64,000 nt of DNA from an uncultured bacterium (GTDB lineage: Bacteria > Patescibacteriota > Gracilibacteria > Absconditabacterales > Absconditicoccaceae): positions 62,001-126,000 of the forward strand of contig CAMVSQ010000001.1 in NCBI GenBank assembly GCA_947170225.1, read 5' to 3'. The position numbers and the translations under genes are program-made. Position 1 is the stretch's first letter, and the number at the start of each line of letters is the position of its first letter. Positions 33,468 through 44,698 of the stretch are shown in pieces. The notes under the pieces are model-generated. The model was not told where the DNA came from and made no database searches. It was given only the letters and a program-made list of their open reading frames with translations.

Positions 33468-34892
33468 ATGAAACTAAAAAAAATTGTTTTATCTCTTGTT
33501 TTTTGATTATTTATATGAGTTAATTGTAGCTTTGCTAGTGAATTAAATTTTTGAGATTTTTTGACTATTTATTTTGAATGAGTTAGTCAATGAACTCAAA
33601 ATTTTTGAGATGAGTGGAAAAAAATTGATGTAAAGTATAGCAATGTACAAAAAGATTCTTTGCTATATAGATCCTTGCAAAAGTGAATTTATTTGGATTT
33701 GTTTCCAAATATGGAAATTTCTTTGCCACTAAATAAAGTGCTTGAACAGCAAAATATGGCACAATTGCTACAAGGACAAATATGATGAAAAATTAGTTTT
33801 ATAAAATGAGAAAAAATTACAACTCAATGGACAAAAGAGCTGATAGAAGAAACTCTGAAAAATTTGGATATATACGAGCAAATAAAAAACGATGTCATGG
33901 AACAATTGGGGAAATCATATTTATATTGAAATAAAATTGACTGGAATAGTTGCAATGATTTGTCTGAATGTATAAAAAAGCTGGATGATCAGTATACAGA
34001 ATATTTAAATTCTGGTGATGCTGTAAATTTTATGGACTCTTTGCAATGAAATTTTGAAGGAATTGGAGCATATATCAAAATGATTGATCCTTGAATTTTT
34101 GTCATAGATAAGGTAATCAAATGATGACCAGCTGAATTGTGATGATTGAAATCTGGAGATATATTTGTACAGATAGATGATTTGGTAGTAAATCAAGATA
34201 CAAGTATTGAAAATTTGGTTTCTCATATCAAAGGAAAATCTGGATCTATAGTAAAAATTGGAGTAAAAAGGTGAAATGAAATATTATCTTTTGATATAAC
34301 AAGGTGAATGGTATTTTTGGAAAATATTAGTTATCAAAAGTTAAATGGAAGTGTCTGCTATATGAAAATTGCTGAATTTAATCAAGATACTTTGCAACAA
34401 TTTAGAAATGGTTTGGAATTTTTTGAAAGTAATAATTGTGATATTTATATGTTTGATTTAAGAAACAATCCTGGTGGAGAACTGGAAGTGGTGACAAATA
34501 TGCTCAATAATTTTGTAATGGATGGGCAGACTATTGTGGAATTGAGGTTTAGTACTTTTGTGCAAGATATAATAGCGGATAATAGTAGCAAAAAGTATGA
34601 CAAAAAAACTATTATTTTTGTAAACGAGACTTCTGCTTCTGCTAGTGAAATATTTGCTGGGACTTTGCGTGATTATCTAAAGGATTGTAATATAATTTGA
34701 TCAAAAACTTTTTGAAAATGATCGGCACAAAATTTGGTAGAATATGTAGATGGCTCTGTTTTGAAATACACGATAGCAAAGCGATACACATGAAAAACAA
34801 AGACCAATATTGATGGAAAATGATTTGAGCCAGATATTAAAATGTCTGATGAAAAGATAGATTTGCTTTTGAGAAATTTTGGATTGAAATAA
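33468..34892 (+). CDS. S41 carboxy-terminal processing protease (CtpA-like)
   Basis: 474 residues with a signal peptide or anchor (LKKIVLSLVFGLFIGVNCSFA). A PDZ domain lies around residues 185-275 (GIGAYIKM, VIKGGPAELGGLKSGD), then an S41 core with DLRNNPGG, catalytic Ser389 in NETSASASEIFAG and Lys417 in SKTFGKG. The Ser/Lys pair is intact. Such proteases trim exported or membrane proteins. TGA encodes most PDZ glycines. It is followed by a NUDIX gene and dnaA on the same strand. Confidence 0.9.
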
Positions 34893-35054
34893 TTTGGTTC
34901 ATAGTAAAATTTTTGCTGATTTCAAGCCATTATAATTTGACCCTTTGATGGCACAGTTTGTATTGTAATTTTTAAAAATTTTTGTTGTATTACAAAAACA
35001 AAATCTTATATATAAATGTATGTTGTTTTTATTTTCATAAAATTTGGCATTATC

Positions 35055-35492
35055 ATGAGAAAGGAACATTCTTATTGAATTATAGCATTTTTTGAAAATC
35101 CAAATTGAGAACGCGAATTTCTGTTGATAAACCAGAAGGCCGATAACTGATCTTTTTGGTGATATCCTAAATGACACCCTGAAAAATGAGAAAACTGACT
35201 TCAAGCAGCAAAGAGGGAATTTTGGGAAGAAGTGGGGATAAATGATGTAGATATAATTGGAAATAAAACATTTGAGACTGGTTACATTTTTCGTAGAGAG
35301 TGATTGCCTGATATAGACAAAACTGTGACTTTTTGGGTAGGAAAAGTAAAAAATAAAGATGTAAAAATACAAGAAGAAGAACTAAATGGATACAAACGAG
35401 CAAATTTTGAAACTGCAATAAATTTGTTATCACACAAAAACTACCAAGAAATACTGATAAATATAGCAAAATATCTGTCTGAAGAAAAATAA
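35055..35492 (+). CDS. NUDIX hydrolase
   Basis: 145 residues with a complete Nudix box (GENGLQAAKREFWEEVGI) around residues 50-67, beginning with a TGA glycine. The N-terminal FENPNGEREFLLIN and the SFWGYPKGHPE block resemble diadenosine tetraphosphatase or MutT-like enzymes. The substrate is not determined. It lies 75 bases before dnaA on the same strand. Confidence 0.88.
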
Positions 35493-35567
35493 ATTATATT
35501 TTATTGAAATTTGATGTGAAGTAGATAAATTGTCTTTTGAATAAATATTTATTTTATACATTTTTGG

Positions 35568-37040
35568 ATGTTGATCGATATTGTAAATGGATATGACAAA
35601 GAAAAAAAGCAATTTTTGCTGTGAATTTGGGAGCAAACTGTACTACATTTGGCTACCCAATGTGATACAAAAAAGATTTTTGCATTTTTGAAAAACGTGG
35701 GAATAATAAATATTGATGAACATGAACAAAAAGTATATATAGGGATTTCAAATGAAATCGCTATGGCACAAATAAAGAAATTTTTGGGAAAACAGATAAA
35801 AGAATCTATAAAAACAGTATATAATCCACAATTTGATGTAGAGTTTGTCATTTATACTCCATTTTTAAATTGAGGAGATTTAGTTTCGGATTTGAAAAAG
35901 CTTTTGAATCTCAAGGAAGACAAAAAAGCAAAAACTATTGAACCAAAAATAAAAAATAAATTGTCTGAATATTTTGGGATACTTTTTGATCCAAAATTTA
36001 CTTTTGATACTTTTGTGGCTGGTGCTACAAATAATTTTGCTTATTCTGCAGCCAAAGCTGTGGCAGACAATCCCGGTAATGCTTATAATCCTCTGTTTTT
36101 GTATGGAAATGTAGGGCTTGGAAAAACTCACTTGATGCAAGCTATAGGAAACCAAATCATGGCAAATGACCCAAATAAAGTGGTTGTCTATCTACCAACT
36201 AGCAAACTGATTGATGAAATAGTGGAATCTTTGAAAAAAAATAATTTAAATTGATTATTGGCAAAATTTAATGAAGTGGATGCATTACTTTTGGATGATG
36301 TACAATTTTTGTCTGGAAAAGATAAAACACAAGAAGTGTTTCACAATATCTTCAACGATCTGACCATGAAAAGAAAGCAAGTAATACTCAGTGGAGATCG
36401 TCCACCAAAGGAACTTGTAAACATTGAACCTAGACTAAAAAGTAGATTTGGACTAGGAATTGTAGTGGACATCAAAGCACCTGATTTTGAGACAAGAATC
36501 GCTATTTTGCAATCAAAATTGGAAACAAAATGAGAGAGCTTGGACTATGATTTATTGGAAATTATTGCTAAAAATATTACAAACAATGTCAGAGAGCTAG
36601 AATGAGCCATCAATACACTTTTGACCAGAAAAACTTTGATGTGAAATGAACTGTCTGAAAATGATGTAAATGAATGTCTAAAAACGCTTGGTTATATGGC
36701 AAATGATGATAAAATGGAAAATAGCAAAATTGCAGAATCAAATAAGTGGTCTGCTCAAAACTTTGGCAAAATTGTGGAAATGGTGGCTGAATACTATTGA
36801 TTGTCTGTAAATGAACTCAAATCTGATAGTAGAAAACAAGAAATAACTACAGCTAGGCAAATTTTGATGTCGCTAGCAAAAAGGTATTATGGATGGACAT
36901 TGGAGAGAGTTTGAGAATATTTTGGCGGAAAAAATCATGCTAGTGTGATTTATGCCATAAATAATATAGAAAAAAAGATAAAATTTAATAAAGACTTGGC
37001 TCATGATTACAATGTATTTGTAGAATGGGTACAGCAATAA
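35568..37040 (+). CDS. dnaA: replication initiator DnaA
   Basis: 490 residues. Domain III has P-loop Lys186 (YGNVGLGKTHLMQ), Walker B ALLLDDVQFLSG and a sensor near RLKSRFGLG. Domain IV has the DNA-binding segment with GEYFGGKNHASVIYAI (DnaA signature). Domain I (residues 1-90) is divergent but of normal length. Start ATG 35568 is the first in frame. I looked for TTATCCACA-type boxes in the short flanks (35493-35567, 37041-37124) and saw none, so the origin is not evidently here. Confidence 0.95.
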
Positions 37041-37124
37041 ATAAATTTATGAAAAAATAGAGCCACTGATTACAACGGCACTATCTTGGGAAACAAAACA
37101 ACAAATAATTATGAAAAAAAACTT

Positions 37125-37601
37125 TTATTTTTTATTTTTTTTTGCTATTTGTTGTTTTATATATTTTTTCATCAATTGCAAATTGGTTTTTGTTTTGTAT
37201 CAGTCTGGCAATAATTCGCTCAATGGCTGGATTTTGTAATGTCATCTGATATCTCAATTGATAATCCAGATATCTCTATCCAAAATCTGTGAAAACAGCA
37301 TAATATACTGCAAACACGCTCCACATGTGGGTGTAAACTTGGTATCCACTGTACATACTGCCACAATATCATATTCTCAATTTGAAATACTATTGTCTAT
37401 AGCACATCTTTCTGCACAAATTCAAAGTCAGCTAATAACTCACTCTACATTACATCATCAAATTATGGTACCATCTCACATCAAAACGCTAGCTCAAATT
37501 TTGTGCATAGAGCGGTATGCAAAAGCATTTTTACGAGTTTCTTTTGCCACTTTGATCATTTTTTTGATAAGTTTTTCTGGTATTGGTGAAATATTGTCCA
37601 T
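37125..37601 (-). CDS. cdd: cytidine deaminase
   Basis: 158 residues. ICAERCAID carries the first zinc Cys and catalytic Glu, and TPTCGACLQYI the two further zinc cysteines (PCG variant TCG). It converts cytidine and deoxycytidine to uridine forms in pyrimidine salvage. Five of the early glycines are TGA. Convergent with dnaA; 32 bases downstream of trpS on the same strand. Confidence 0.9.
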
Positions 37602-37633
37602 CGTGTAAAAAAAGTTTTTGGGTAAAAATATTT

Positions 37634-38611
37634 TTATAGCAAAAATCAAATTTTTTCATAAACTTCCTTTATCTTTTTCTCCGAAATTTCACTGACGATA
37701 TCTTTGCTTTTTGCAAGCATATCTGAAATTTCTTGGTCTGAAATTTGGTTGTATGTTTTTTGAATTGGGGCGAGAAATGACATAATTTTTTGGTACAAGT
37801 AATCTTTGGATTCTTTGTAGCTAAGTCATCCTGCCAGATATCTAGCTCTAAGTGCTTTGTCCTCTTCATCTGTGAGAAATAATTTACACAAGTTGTAGAT
37901 ATTACATTCATCTGGATTTTTGGATTCCTCTACTGTTTGTGAACCTGTAGGAATTTTTTTTACTTTTTTCAAAATAGTTTCCGCATCATCAAGCAATCAG
38001 ATAGTATTATTGTAAGATTTAGACATTTTTTGTCCATCTAATCACAGTATTAGTCAGACATTTGGATCAATTAGTGGCTGTGGAACTGTAAAAGTTTCTC
38101 CAAATTTATTATTGAATTTTTCTGCAATGTCTCTAGCAAATTCTACATGTTGTTTTTGATCCTTTCAGCAAGGTACAAAATCAGTATCGTACAGCAAAAT
38201 ATCTGCCGCCATCAAAATTGGATAGCAGAATGTTCAAACCATAATTTCTTTTGAATTTCATTTGTCTACAGCTTCTTTGTATGAGTGCATTCTCTCCATA
38301 AATCACATATGAGTAATACATGAAAGTACCCAATTTAGCTGTGCATGTCACGGAATTTCTGCCGGATTGTACATGAGAAATCTTTTTGGATCTGCTCCAC
38401 AAGCCAAGTATGTTTTCAAAATCGTGTATGAATTAGCTTTCATAGCCTCTGGATCGTGGACTTGTGTAAATCCATGCATATTTGCCAAAAATAAGAAGAA
38501 ATCTGAATCTGGATTTTCTTTTGCAAGTTTTAGCATGTATTGTATTGATCCAAAATAATTTCCAATATGCAAAGAATATCAAGTAGGTTTTAGTCAAGTT
38601 AAAAATCTCAT
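37634..38611 (-). CDS. trpS: tryptophanyl-tRNA synthetase
   Basis: 325 residues. The class I signatures are HIGNYFGSI at residue 16 and [11 protein letters not shown] near residue 195, with the typical TrpS segments GLKPTGYSLH, AEIPGHAQLNW and [15 protein letters not shown] encodes the glycine of LKPTG and PGHAQ. A standard-code reading splits the gene into at least six pieces. Between pyrG and cdd on the same strand. Confidence 0.95.
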
Positions 38612-38693
38612 TTTTTGTTTTTTTGGATATAAACTACTCTGCTTATACTGATTTTCTAATAGATTTTCAAGTAATTTTAACCACATAAAATTA

Positions 38694-40319
38694 TTAATTA
38701 TTCAATCCAGCTTTTACAAATCCAAGAAACAGTGGATGTGGCCTATTTAATCTAGATTTAAATTCTGGATGAGCTTGTGTAGCTACAAAATATCTGTGTT
38801 CTGGCAATTCTACAAACTCTACCAATTGGCCATCTGGAGATTTTCAAGAGGATACGAGTCAATTTTCTGCCAATATTTGATGAAATTTTGGATTGACTTC
38901 AAATCTATGTCTGTGCCTTTCTTTGACTAGATTTTGAGCTAAATCAATTTGATCAAATTCTCTGTACAGATGCCAAACTTTGGTATTTGGGGTCAAAATA
39001 GCATCGTAAGATCCCAAACGCATCGTTCATCATTTGTCTGTGATAATTTTTTGACTTTCCATAATATCTACCACATTAAATTCGTTGTCTGGAGTAAATT
39101 CTCAGCTATTGGCTTTGGGAAGTTGGCATACAGACCTAGCAAAAGCAATCGTTGCAACTTGCAATCATAGACACAATCACAAATATGGAATATTTTTTTC
39201 TCTACAAAAATTGGCCAAATTTATCATTCACTCCACTCCCCTATTTCCAAATCATCATGGGATGATAATTCATGAAATATTTTTTTGATTACACAAATTT
39301 CTGAGATTATCTTCTCGTCATTGTGATTCAAATTTTTCTGTATCAATTCGCTCAAGATTGATTTTTGTATTGTAGTATGCTCAAGCGTGTTTCAATGCTT
39401 CTACAACACTAATATATGAATCATCCAAATGTGTATATTTTCATGCTAATCATATTGTGATTTGTTTTTGTGGGTTTTTGAGTTTGTGGAGCAAAATTTT
39501 CCACTCTGTAAGATCGGATCTTTTTTCTTCGTTAAACAGTCTTTTGATAATTAGAGAATCCAATCACTGATTTTGAAAAGAAATTGGAAGTTCATAAATA
39601 TTTTGATCCAAATTTTCTATGATACTATTGGGCTCTAAATCGCAAAACATGGATAGTTTTCTTTTTAATCAATCCTCCAATGGACGATTTGTCCTACAAA
39701 CCAGCACATCTGCCTGAATTCCAAGTTCTCTGAGTTTGATGATAGAGTGTTGGATCGCTTTTGTTTTCATTTCGCCAGAAGTCGTCACTGTGACAATTGG
39801 GGCTACATGGACAAACATGACATTTTCTTTTCATAGTTCATATCTGAGCTGTCTCATAGTTTCGATGAAGTGTGGTCACTCAATATCTCAAACTGTACCA
39901 CCAATTTCAATGATTGCTACATCGCTTCAATTGGCGATTTGTTGAATTCTTTGTTTTACCTCGTTTGTCACATGTGGGATGACTTGCACAGTCTTTCCTA
40001 GATAATCTCATCTCCTTTCTTTTTTCATTACAGAAAGATAGATTTGACCAGTTGTAGTGCTGGAATATCTAGTCAACTCTTCGTCAACAAATCTCTCATA
40101 GTGTCCCAAATCCAGATCCGTTTCAAATCAATCGTTTGTGACAAAAGTCTCTCCATGCTCGTATGGAGACATTGTACCTGCATCAATTTGCAGATAAGGA
40201 TCCATTTTTCCCATTGTCACTTTGTAGTCAGCAGATTTTAACAATCTTCCAATTGAAGCTGCTGTGATTCCTTTACCTAAACCAGAAATTACTCATCAAG
40301 TCACGAAAATTAGTTTCAT
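38694..40319 (-). CDS. pyrG: CTP synthase
   Basis: 541 residues, the normal length. The synthetase domain begins [17 protein letters not shown] with its P-loop and has [14 protein letters not shown] and IEIGGTVGDIE. The glutaminase domain follows the linker: PGGFGNRG, nucleophile Cys in YLGLCLGLQ, and the late His/Glu of AHPEF (Q-A-HPE). It aminates UTP to CTP. The ATG at 40319 lies about 140 bases from the divergent cassette at 40460. Confidence 0.96.
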
Positions 40320-40398
40320 TGATATTTTTTAGGTGGTAAAATAATTATATACTCATGATTGATGATTTTTCAACACAAAATTTTGTTAAATTTTTCTA

Positions 40399-40426
40399 TT
40401 GACTTACAACCCTTGATGGATATAAT
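40399..40426 (+). promoter_or_regulatory. promoter of the 40460 cassette
   Basis: TTGACT, 16 bases, TATAAT; A-rich leader with AACAAAAAATAACAAAC. Confidence 0.8.
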
Positions 40427-40459
40427 TTGTTTCAGTAAAAAACAAAAAATAACAAACTT

Positions 40460-41083
40460 ATGAATATGGAAACTCACCACAGAAAATGCCCAATTAAGGA
40501 GAGAAAGCAGAATTCTCTTTCTGAAAAAATGAACACATTAATGTACCGTTTCGGCAAAGATTCAAAGGGTACTTTAATTGGCTTAGAAATGAGTGATGTA
40601 ATTCTACTTCTTGGCCAAAAAGGAAAGATTTCGGAAAAAGATTATGAACTCGTATTCGATACTTTTCTCAGTCGTGCTAGCGTCCGTTCTCTTATCAAAT
40701 TTGCCGAGAAATATGGTAATGAAGACAAGAGAGATGAAGTCCTAAATAATATTTTCTCAAGAAAAAGCTTTGAAGATGGACGGCATGTCTACCTAAACGC
40801 AAAACGTAGAGAGAATAGGATTAAAGCAATAAAAATGATGAAGGACGCCTCATACAACTCTTTCATTTACATTCTGCACAAATCTCTTGAACACCATGAC
40901 CTCCTAATGAATGGATTATTAGACGGAACTGTGAAACAGGAAATCATTGATTGTCGCCAAAAATGGCAAACTATATATGGTTTCGAGAGAGAAATTGGCT
41001 GCGACTATCAGGATTCGAAATACAGAGTTGAGATACTCAAGAAACTTTTGGATCCGGATGCAAAGGGCATATTACTCAATTAA
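40460..41083 (+). CDS. TGA-free protein (cassette), unknown
   Basis: 207 residues, soluble, highly charged and helical, ending in TAA. I recognise no family. The N-terminus has His/Cys residues (THHRKC) in no known motif. It has no in-frame TGA and all 12 glycines are GGN; arginine includes CGT, CGC and CGG, and base composition is visibly less AT-rich than pyrG or the SLH gene beside it. It has its own promoter and terminator. The largest and cleanest of the cassette genes. Confidence 0.78.
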   Translation: MNMETHHRKCPIKERKQNSLSEKMNTLMYRFGKDSKGTLIGLEMSDVILLLGQKGKISEKDYELVFDTFLSRASVRSLIKFAEKYGNEDKRDEVLNNIFSRKSFEDGRHVYLNAKRRENRIKAIKMMKDASYNSFIYILHKSLEHHDLLMNGLLDGTVKQEIIDCRQKWQTIYGFEREIGCDYQDSKYRVEILKKLLDPDAKGILLN

Positions 41084-41086
41084 CTT

Positions 41087-41111
41087 AAGGAGCGTTTCCG
41101 CTCCTTTTTTT
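41087..41111 (+). terminator. terminator of the 40460 cassette
   Basis: AAGGAGCG / CGCTCCTT with a TTTC loop and T7. Confidence 0.88.
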
Positions 41112-41199
41112 GTTAAATTTCATATTGAAATATGAATCTCCTTGATTATATACTATGTGTGGGATACGTTTTTGTGTATTTATTTGATTTTTAAAAAAA

Positions 41200-42975
41200 A
41201 TGAAAAAAAAAGTTTTTGTACTGATATTAGCTTTATTTACTTTGGGATTTGTACCATTTTCTTTTGCTGATGATGACAATAAAATTGGGGAACAAGCGGA
41301 AATTTTGATTGATGCAAAAACAAAGACAATATACATATCTGGATATGTAAACACTGGAAATCTCAATACTTGAAATAACTCTTCTTTGTGGAATCAAAAT
41401 GTTTGAAATGTAAACACTGGAACAGTTGCTACAGTATGATCGGGTAAAATCAATATTTCTGACAAAGTTAGTCCTGAAGACGAATTTGCAAGTGCTTTGG
41501 CTTGGATGTATGCAAATGGGCTGACCATGTACAATAATTCTGGTGACTATAGGATGAATGATGTACTTACTCGTGAAGAAGCTGCAAAAATTATTTGACA
41601 AGCATATAGTGTGTTTGGATTGGATACTGGAGTAGTAAAAAATGATGCTTGTACTTTCCAAGATGCAAATTTGTTTAATTCTACTTTATCAAGTCATATT
41701 GCAAATGTATGTAAATGGTGATTATTTCAAGGTTCAAACTGAAATTATATGCCAAGAAATAATTTAACAAAAGCTCAAGCTATGGCAGTATTGGTTAGGA
41801 TGATTGAATGAAAAATGTCTTATGAATTGCAGACTCCTTGGCGAGAACAATACTATACAAAATGAAAAGCAATCTGACTGACTAATGTGGAAAATATAAA
41901 TGAATTTGATCATGATTTGACTAGATATGAGATTGCTTTGATGGTTTATAGGATGAAAGCCATCATGGAGAGTAGTCAGATGAAAACATTGGCTCTAAAT
42001 GCTATGGCTGGGGTAGAAAAAAACAAAACTTGAGTAATAGACTCCCAAACAGTAATTGATAATTTGTGAACTTTGGTAGGATGAATTGATCCTTCTACTG
42101 ATCCAGAATTATTGGAAGCTATATACTGGATGTCTGATAATTGACTTACAATATACAAAACCGTCGCTGAATACAAGCCTTTTGATATATTTACTAGAGA
42201 ATGATGAGCAAAAATATTTGACAAACTATCGGATATGATGTGATTGGGAGCTAGCAATGCTTATTTACCAAATGAATGTACTTTCAATGATATATCTGGA
42301 CTATCTCAAGAATCACAAACTCATATAATAAATGTTTGTAAAAAAGGTTTGATAAAATGATCAAACTGATCATTTAAACCGAATGACAATATGAATAAAT
42401 CTACATTTATTGTAGCTTTGATTAGGATGTTTGAATGAAAAACACTTGACGAGACTACAAATCCACGATGGAAAAATTACTTTGAAAAGGCGGAAGAACT
42501 AGGACTTGTGACCGCAGCTGATACTACTACTTTTGACACACCAATTAGTAGGTATGAAGTAGCTTTGTTTTTGTACAAATTTAATGTAAGGTACAAGATG
42601 TTGAATAATTTAAATAATAATATCGTCTCTGATCAAGTAATTAGTACAGTTTCTGGATCGATATCTCAAGATAAAAAAACTGCAAATATATATATCAATA
42701 CATCGCTTTTGAAACAATGAGCTTTGGATTTGGGATATATAGAAATACTGTGAACTAGATCAAAAATAGTAAAATCCAAAGAAACTTCTTATTATTCAAA
42801 CGGATTTGTACGGTATGGAGACATATTTGATATAGCTACTGATGAAAAAACATGAAGCATAAACTTTATGGTAATGAATAACTATGTGATAGAATGAACA
42901 TTGAGATTTACAGATAAGACTTATCAAATCTCTGGAGTAGATTGAACAAGTGCATATTATAAAATAAGTGAATAG
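41200..42975 (+). CDS. secreted SLH-like repeat protein
   Basis: 591 residues with a signal peptide (MKKKVFVLILALFTLGFVPF). At least five repeats resembling S-layer-homology modules follow: FASALAWMYANGLTMYNNSG, ANVCKWGLFQGSN..MPRNNLTKAQAMAVLVRMI, then copies near residues 305, 365 and 430 (INVCKKGLIKGSN, STFIVALIRMF). SLH domains bind wall-linked polymers, so a surface-layer or cell-wall attachment role fits. The last 90 residues are a separate region. The stop TAG at 42973 is the first bases of a family B repeat. Confidence 0.78.
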
Positions 42976-43070
42976 TCGCTTTTCACTAGTCACTAGCGAG
43001 TAGTGGGTAATAGCTAGCTACAAGAGACTATAGACTAGCGACTGAAAATTTTACAAAGTAAAATTTTCTT
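42973..43070 (+). repeat. 5'-leader repeat element (family B) before ruvB
   Basis: TAGTCGCTTTTCACTAG, TCACTAGCGAGTAG, AGACTATAGACTAGCGACT, then an AT hairpin (AAAATTTTAC ... GTAAAATTTT) and CTT-ATG of ruvB. Its first TAG is the stop codon of the SLH-like gene. Confidence 0.8.
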
Positions 43071-44024
43071 ATGGAGATAAAGAAAATAAATATAGATACT
43101 GTCCAAATAGAAGACGAAAGTTTTAGACCAGATACTTTTGAAAGTTTTATTGGACAAGAACATATAAAATCTGTGCTAAATACAGCCATGGAAAGTGCTG
43201 AAACGAGAAATAGCACTATGTGACATATTTTATTTTCTGGGCCAAGTGGATTTGGAAAGACTACCATGGCACACATTATATCCAAGCACAATCATGTTTC
43301 TATGAAAGCTATTACAGGCTATGCTATCACTAAACCTGCTGAAATTGTGAGTATTTTGAATAATTTAGATGAATGAGATATTTTGTTTATAGACGAGATC
43401 CACAGGCTCAAGCCAAATGTGGAAGAGGTGCTATATATTGCTATGGAAGATTTTGTGATAGATATGGTCATGCCAGAATGATGAAATGTGAGAATCCCAA
43501 TAAACAAATTTACTCTGATTTGAGCAACAACAAAGCCAGAAGCCTTGAGTAAACCTATGAAAAATAGATTTGTGTACGATTTTCATTTTATGGACTACAA
43601 TATAGATGAAAAAAAACAAATTTTGAAAAAATATTTGGAAAAATATGGGATAACAGTAAAAAATGAGCTATTGGATGAAATACAAAAAAAAGTAGACAAT
43701 GTGCCTAGAGAGATACACAATCTGTGCATCAAAATCAGAGATTTTTTTGTGACTAAATATAATTGAGAAATTGAATTTACAGAAAACATGTGGAGAGATT
43801 TTTTGAAACACAGCAAAATTTCTGATGGTGGGATGACTCCTCTGCACCAAAAGTATTTGGATATTTTGAGGGAAGCAAATAGGCCTTTGGGAGTCAAATC
43901 TCTGGCAATACAGCTATGAATGACAGAAAAATGAGTAGAAGAAGATATTGAACCTTTACTTTTGAAAATGTGAAAAATAGACAAAACTACCCAAGGTAGA
44001 GTGTTGGCTGAATTTGGCCACTAA
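43071..44024 (+). CDS. ruvB: Holliday-junction helicase subunit RuvB
   Basis: 317 residues. P-loop Lys63 lies in [11 protein letters not shown] (usually GPPGLGKTT), Walker B/box is [11 protein letters not shown], followed by EDFVIDMVM and the sensor [11 protein letters not shown]; the C-terminal winged helix has [14 protein letters not shown]. It drives branch migration with RuvA. It is slightly short and divergent, but box order is right. Start ATG 43071 sits directly after the family B leader. Confidence 0.88.
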
Positions 44025-44140
44025 TATATTTATTAGTGATTGACAAAAATAAAAAAATATTGAAATAAGTAAAAAAAACAATAAAATGGGAAATGAAAAC
44101 AAAATTCAAACTACAAAAATCTTGAAAGGAGGTGTGAAAA

Positions 44141-44245
44141 ATGAGAAAATGCAATGCAAGAAAAAAAGCAGAAAGGAGTGCAAAAAGATCACTCAAATGG
44201 AAAAGCAGCAAAAAAAACAAAAAATTTAAAAGAAGAAAAAAATGA
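44141..44245 (+). CDS. 34-residue Lys/Arg-rich peptide, TGA-ended (cassette)
   Basis: The most canonical ribosome binding site in the window (AAAGGAGGTG) lies 5 bases before the ATG. The product is MRKCNARKKAERSAKRSLKW plus 14 more mostly basic residues, with no glycine. It could bind nucleic acid or the ribosome (compare tiny basic ribosomal proteins such as bTHX), but no homology is claimed. The frame ends TGA 13 bases before a terminator hairpin. If TGA is read as Gly, it continues for 42 further codons through the terminator to TAA at 44372-44374. Confidence 0.6.
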   Translation: MRKCNARKKAERSAKRSLKWKSSKKNKKFKRRKK

Positions 44246-44257
44246 GTAGTTTGTGAC

Positions 44258-44290
44258 AAAGCCATCCTAAAATTTGTAGGTGGCTTTTTT
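44258..44290 (+). terminator. terminator of the 44141 peptide gene
   Basis: AAGCCATCCTA / TAGGTGGCTT (one mismatch or bulge), T6. Confidence 0.8.
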
Positions 44291-44291
44291 C

Positions 44292-44319
44292 TTGATTTTG
44301 GATCTAGATTGATTATAAT
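44292..44319 (+). promoter_or_regulatory. promoter of the 44377 cassette
   Basis: TTGATT, 16 bases, TATAAT, immediately after the preceding terminator. Confidence 0.75.
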
Positions 44320-44331
44320 TGGTTTCAAGAT

Positions 44332-44350
44332 GTTTAGCAAAGTGCTAAAC
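44332..44350 (+). promoter_or_regulatory. palindrome in the 44377 leader
   Basis: GTTTAGCA-AAG-TGCTAAAC, 8-bp arms, 12 bases downstream of the -10 box. Could be an operator or an RNA hairpin. Confidence 0.5.
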
Positions 44351-44376
44351 GCAAAAAACCAAAGTTTTTTTTAATC

Positions 44377-44664
44377 ATGGCAAAAAAAATTATTATTGCT
44401 GGGACTATAAAAGTCCCTATGGAAATCGCGAATCTGGTACATCGCTGTGGTGATGATGTTCAACTCAAAATGATTCCAAATTATGAATTTCATAAAAAGG
44501 AAGTCTGCTATATCACCAAAGCGCTTTTGTGTGTTGAGGGTGATAATTATTTTATTACCCAACAAATGGGAACCAATACTTTGAGTATTGGCTACACAGA
44601 TAGCGAGCCAGACAAAGGGACTTGCAAAAAAATCAAAAAAATTGTTTCAGCAAAGCTTTGTTGA
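44377..44664 (+). CDS. TGA-free small protein, TGA-ended (cassette)
   Basis: 95 residues starting MAKKIIIAGTIKVPMEIANL. A compact mixed alpha/beta protein with cysteines at several positions (HRCGDD, KEVCY, KALLCVEGD, KGTCKK, AKLC). No family recognised. 6 of 6 glycines are GGN. The natural end is TGA at 44662, with a hairpin terminator 7 bases later. Under code 25 translation would run through the terminator for roughly 60 residues, into the start of the next gene. The strongest single example of a TGA acting as a designed stop in this window. Confidence 0.75.
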   Translation: MAKKIIIAGTIKVPMEIANLVHRCGDDVQLKMIPNYEFHKKEVCYITKALLCVEGDNYFITQQMGTNTLSIGYTDSEPDKGTCKKIKKIVSAKLC

Positions 44665-44671
44665 CAAAACT

Positions 44672-44698
44672 TAATCCTAGTTTTACTAGGATTTTTTT
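44672..44698 (+). terminator. terminator of the 44377 cassette
   Basis: AATCCTAG / CTAGGATT, loop TTTTA, T7. Confidence 0.88.

Noticed and set aside
36258-36533. Separate short ORFs resembling DnaA, RecA, PyrG and Clp fragments
   Set aside because: They are pieces of single genes broken at TGA codons; joining them with TGA = Gly restores full-length families.
40947-41135. Second ORF overlapping the 40460 gene
   Set aside because: Out-of-frame shadow that reads through the terminator of the real gene.
44332-44350. CIRCE operator for HrcA
   Set aside because: TTAGCA-N3-TGCTAA differs from TTAGCACTC-N9-GAGTGCTAA in arm sequence and spacing.
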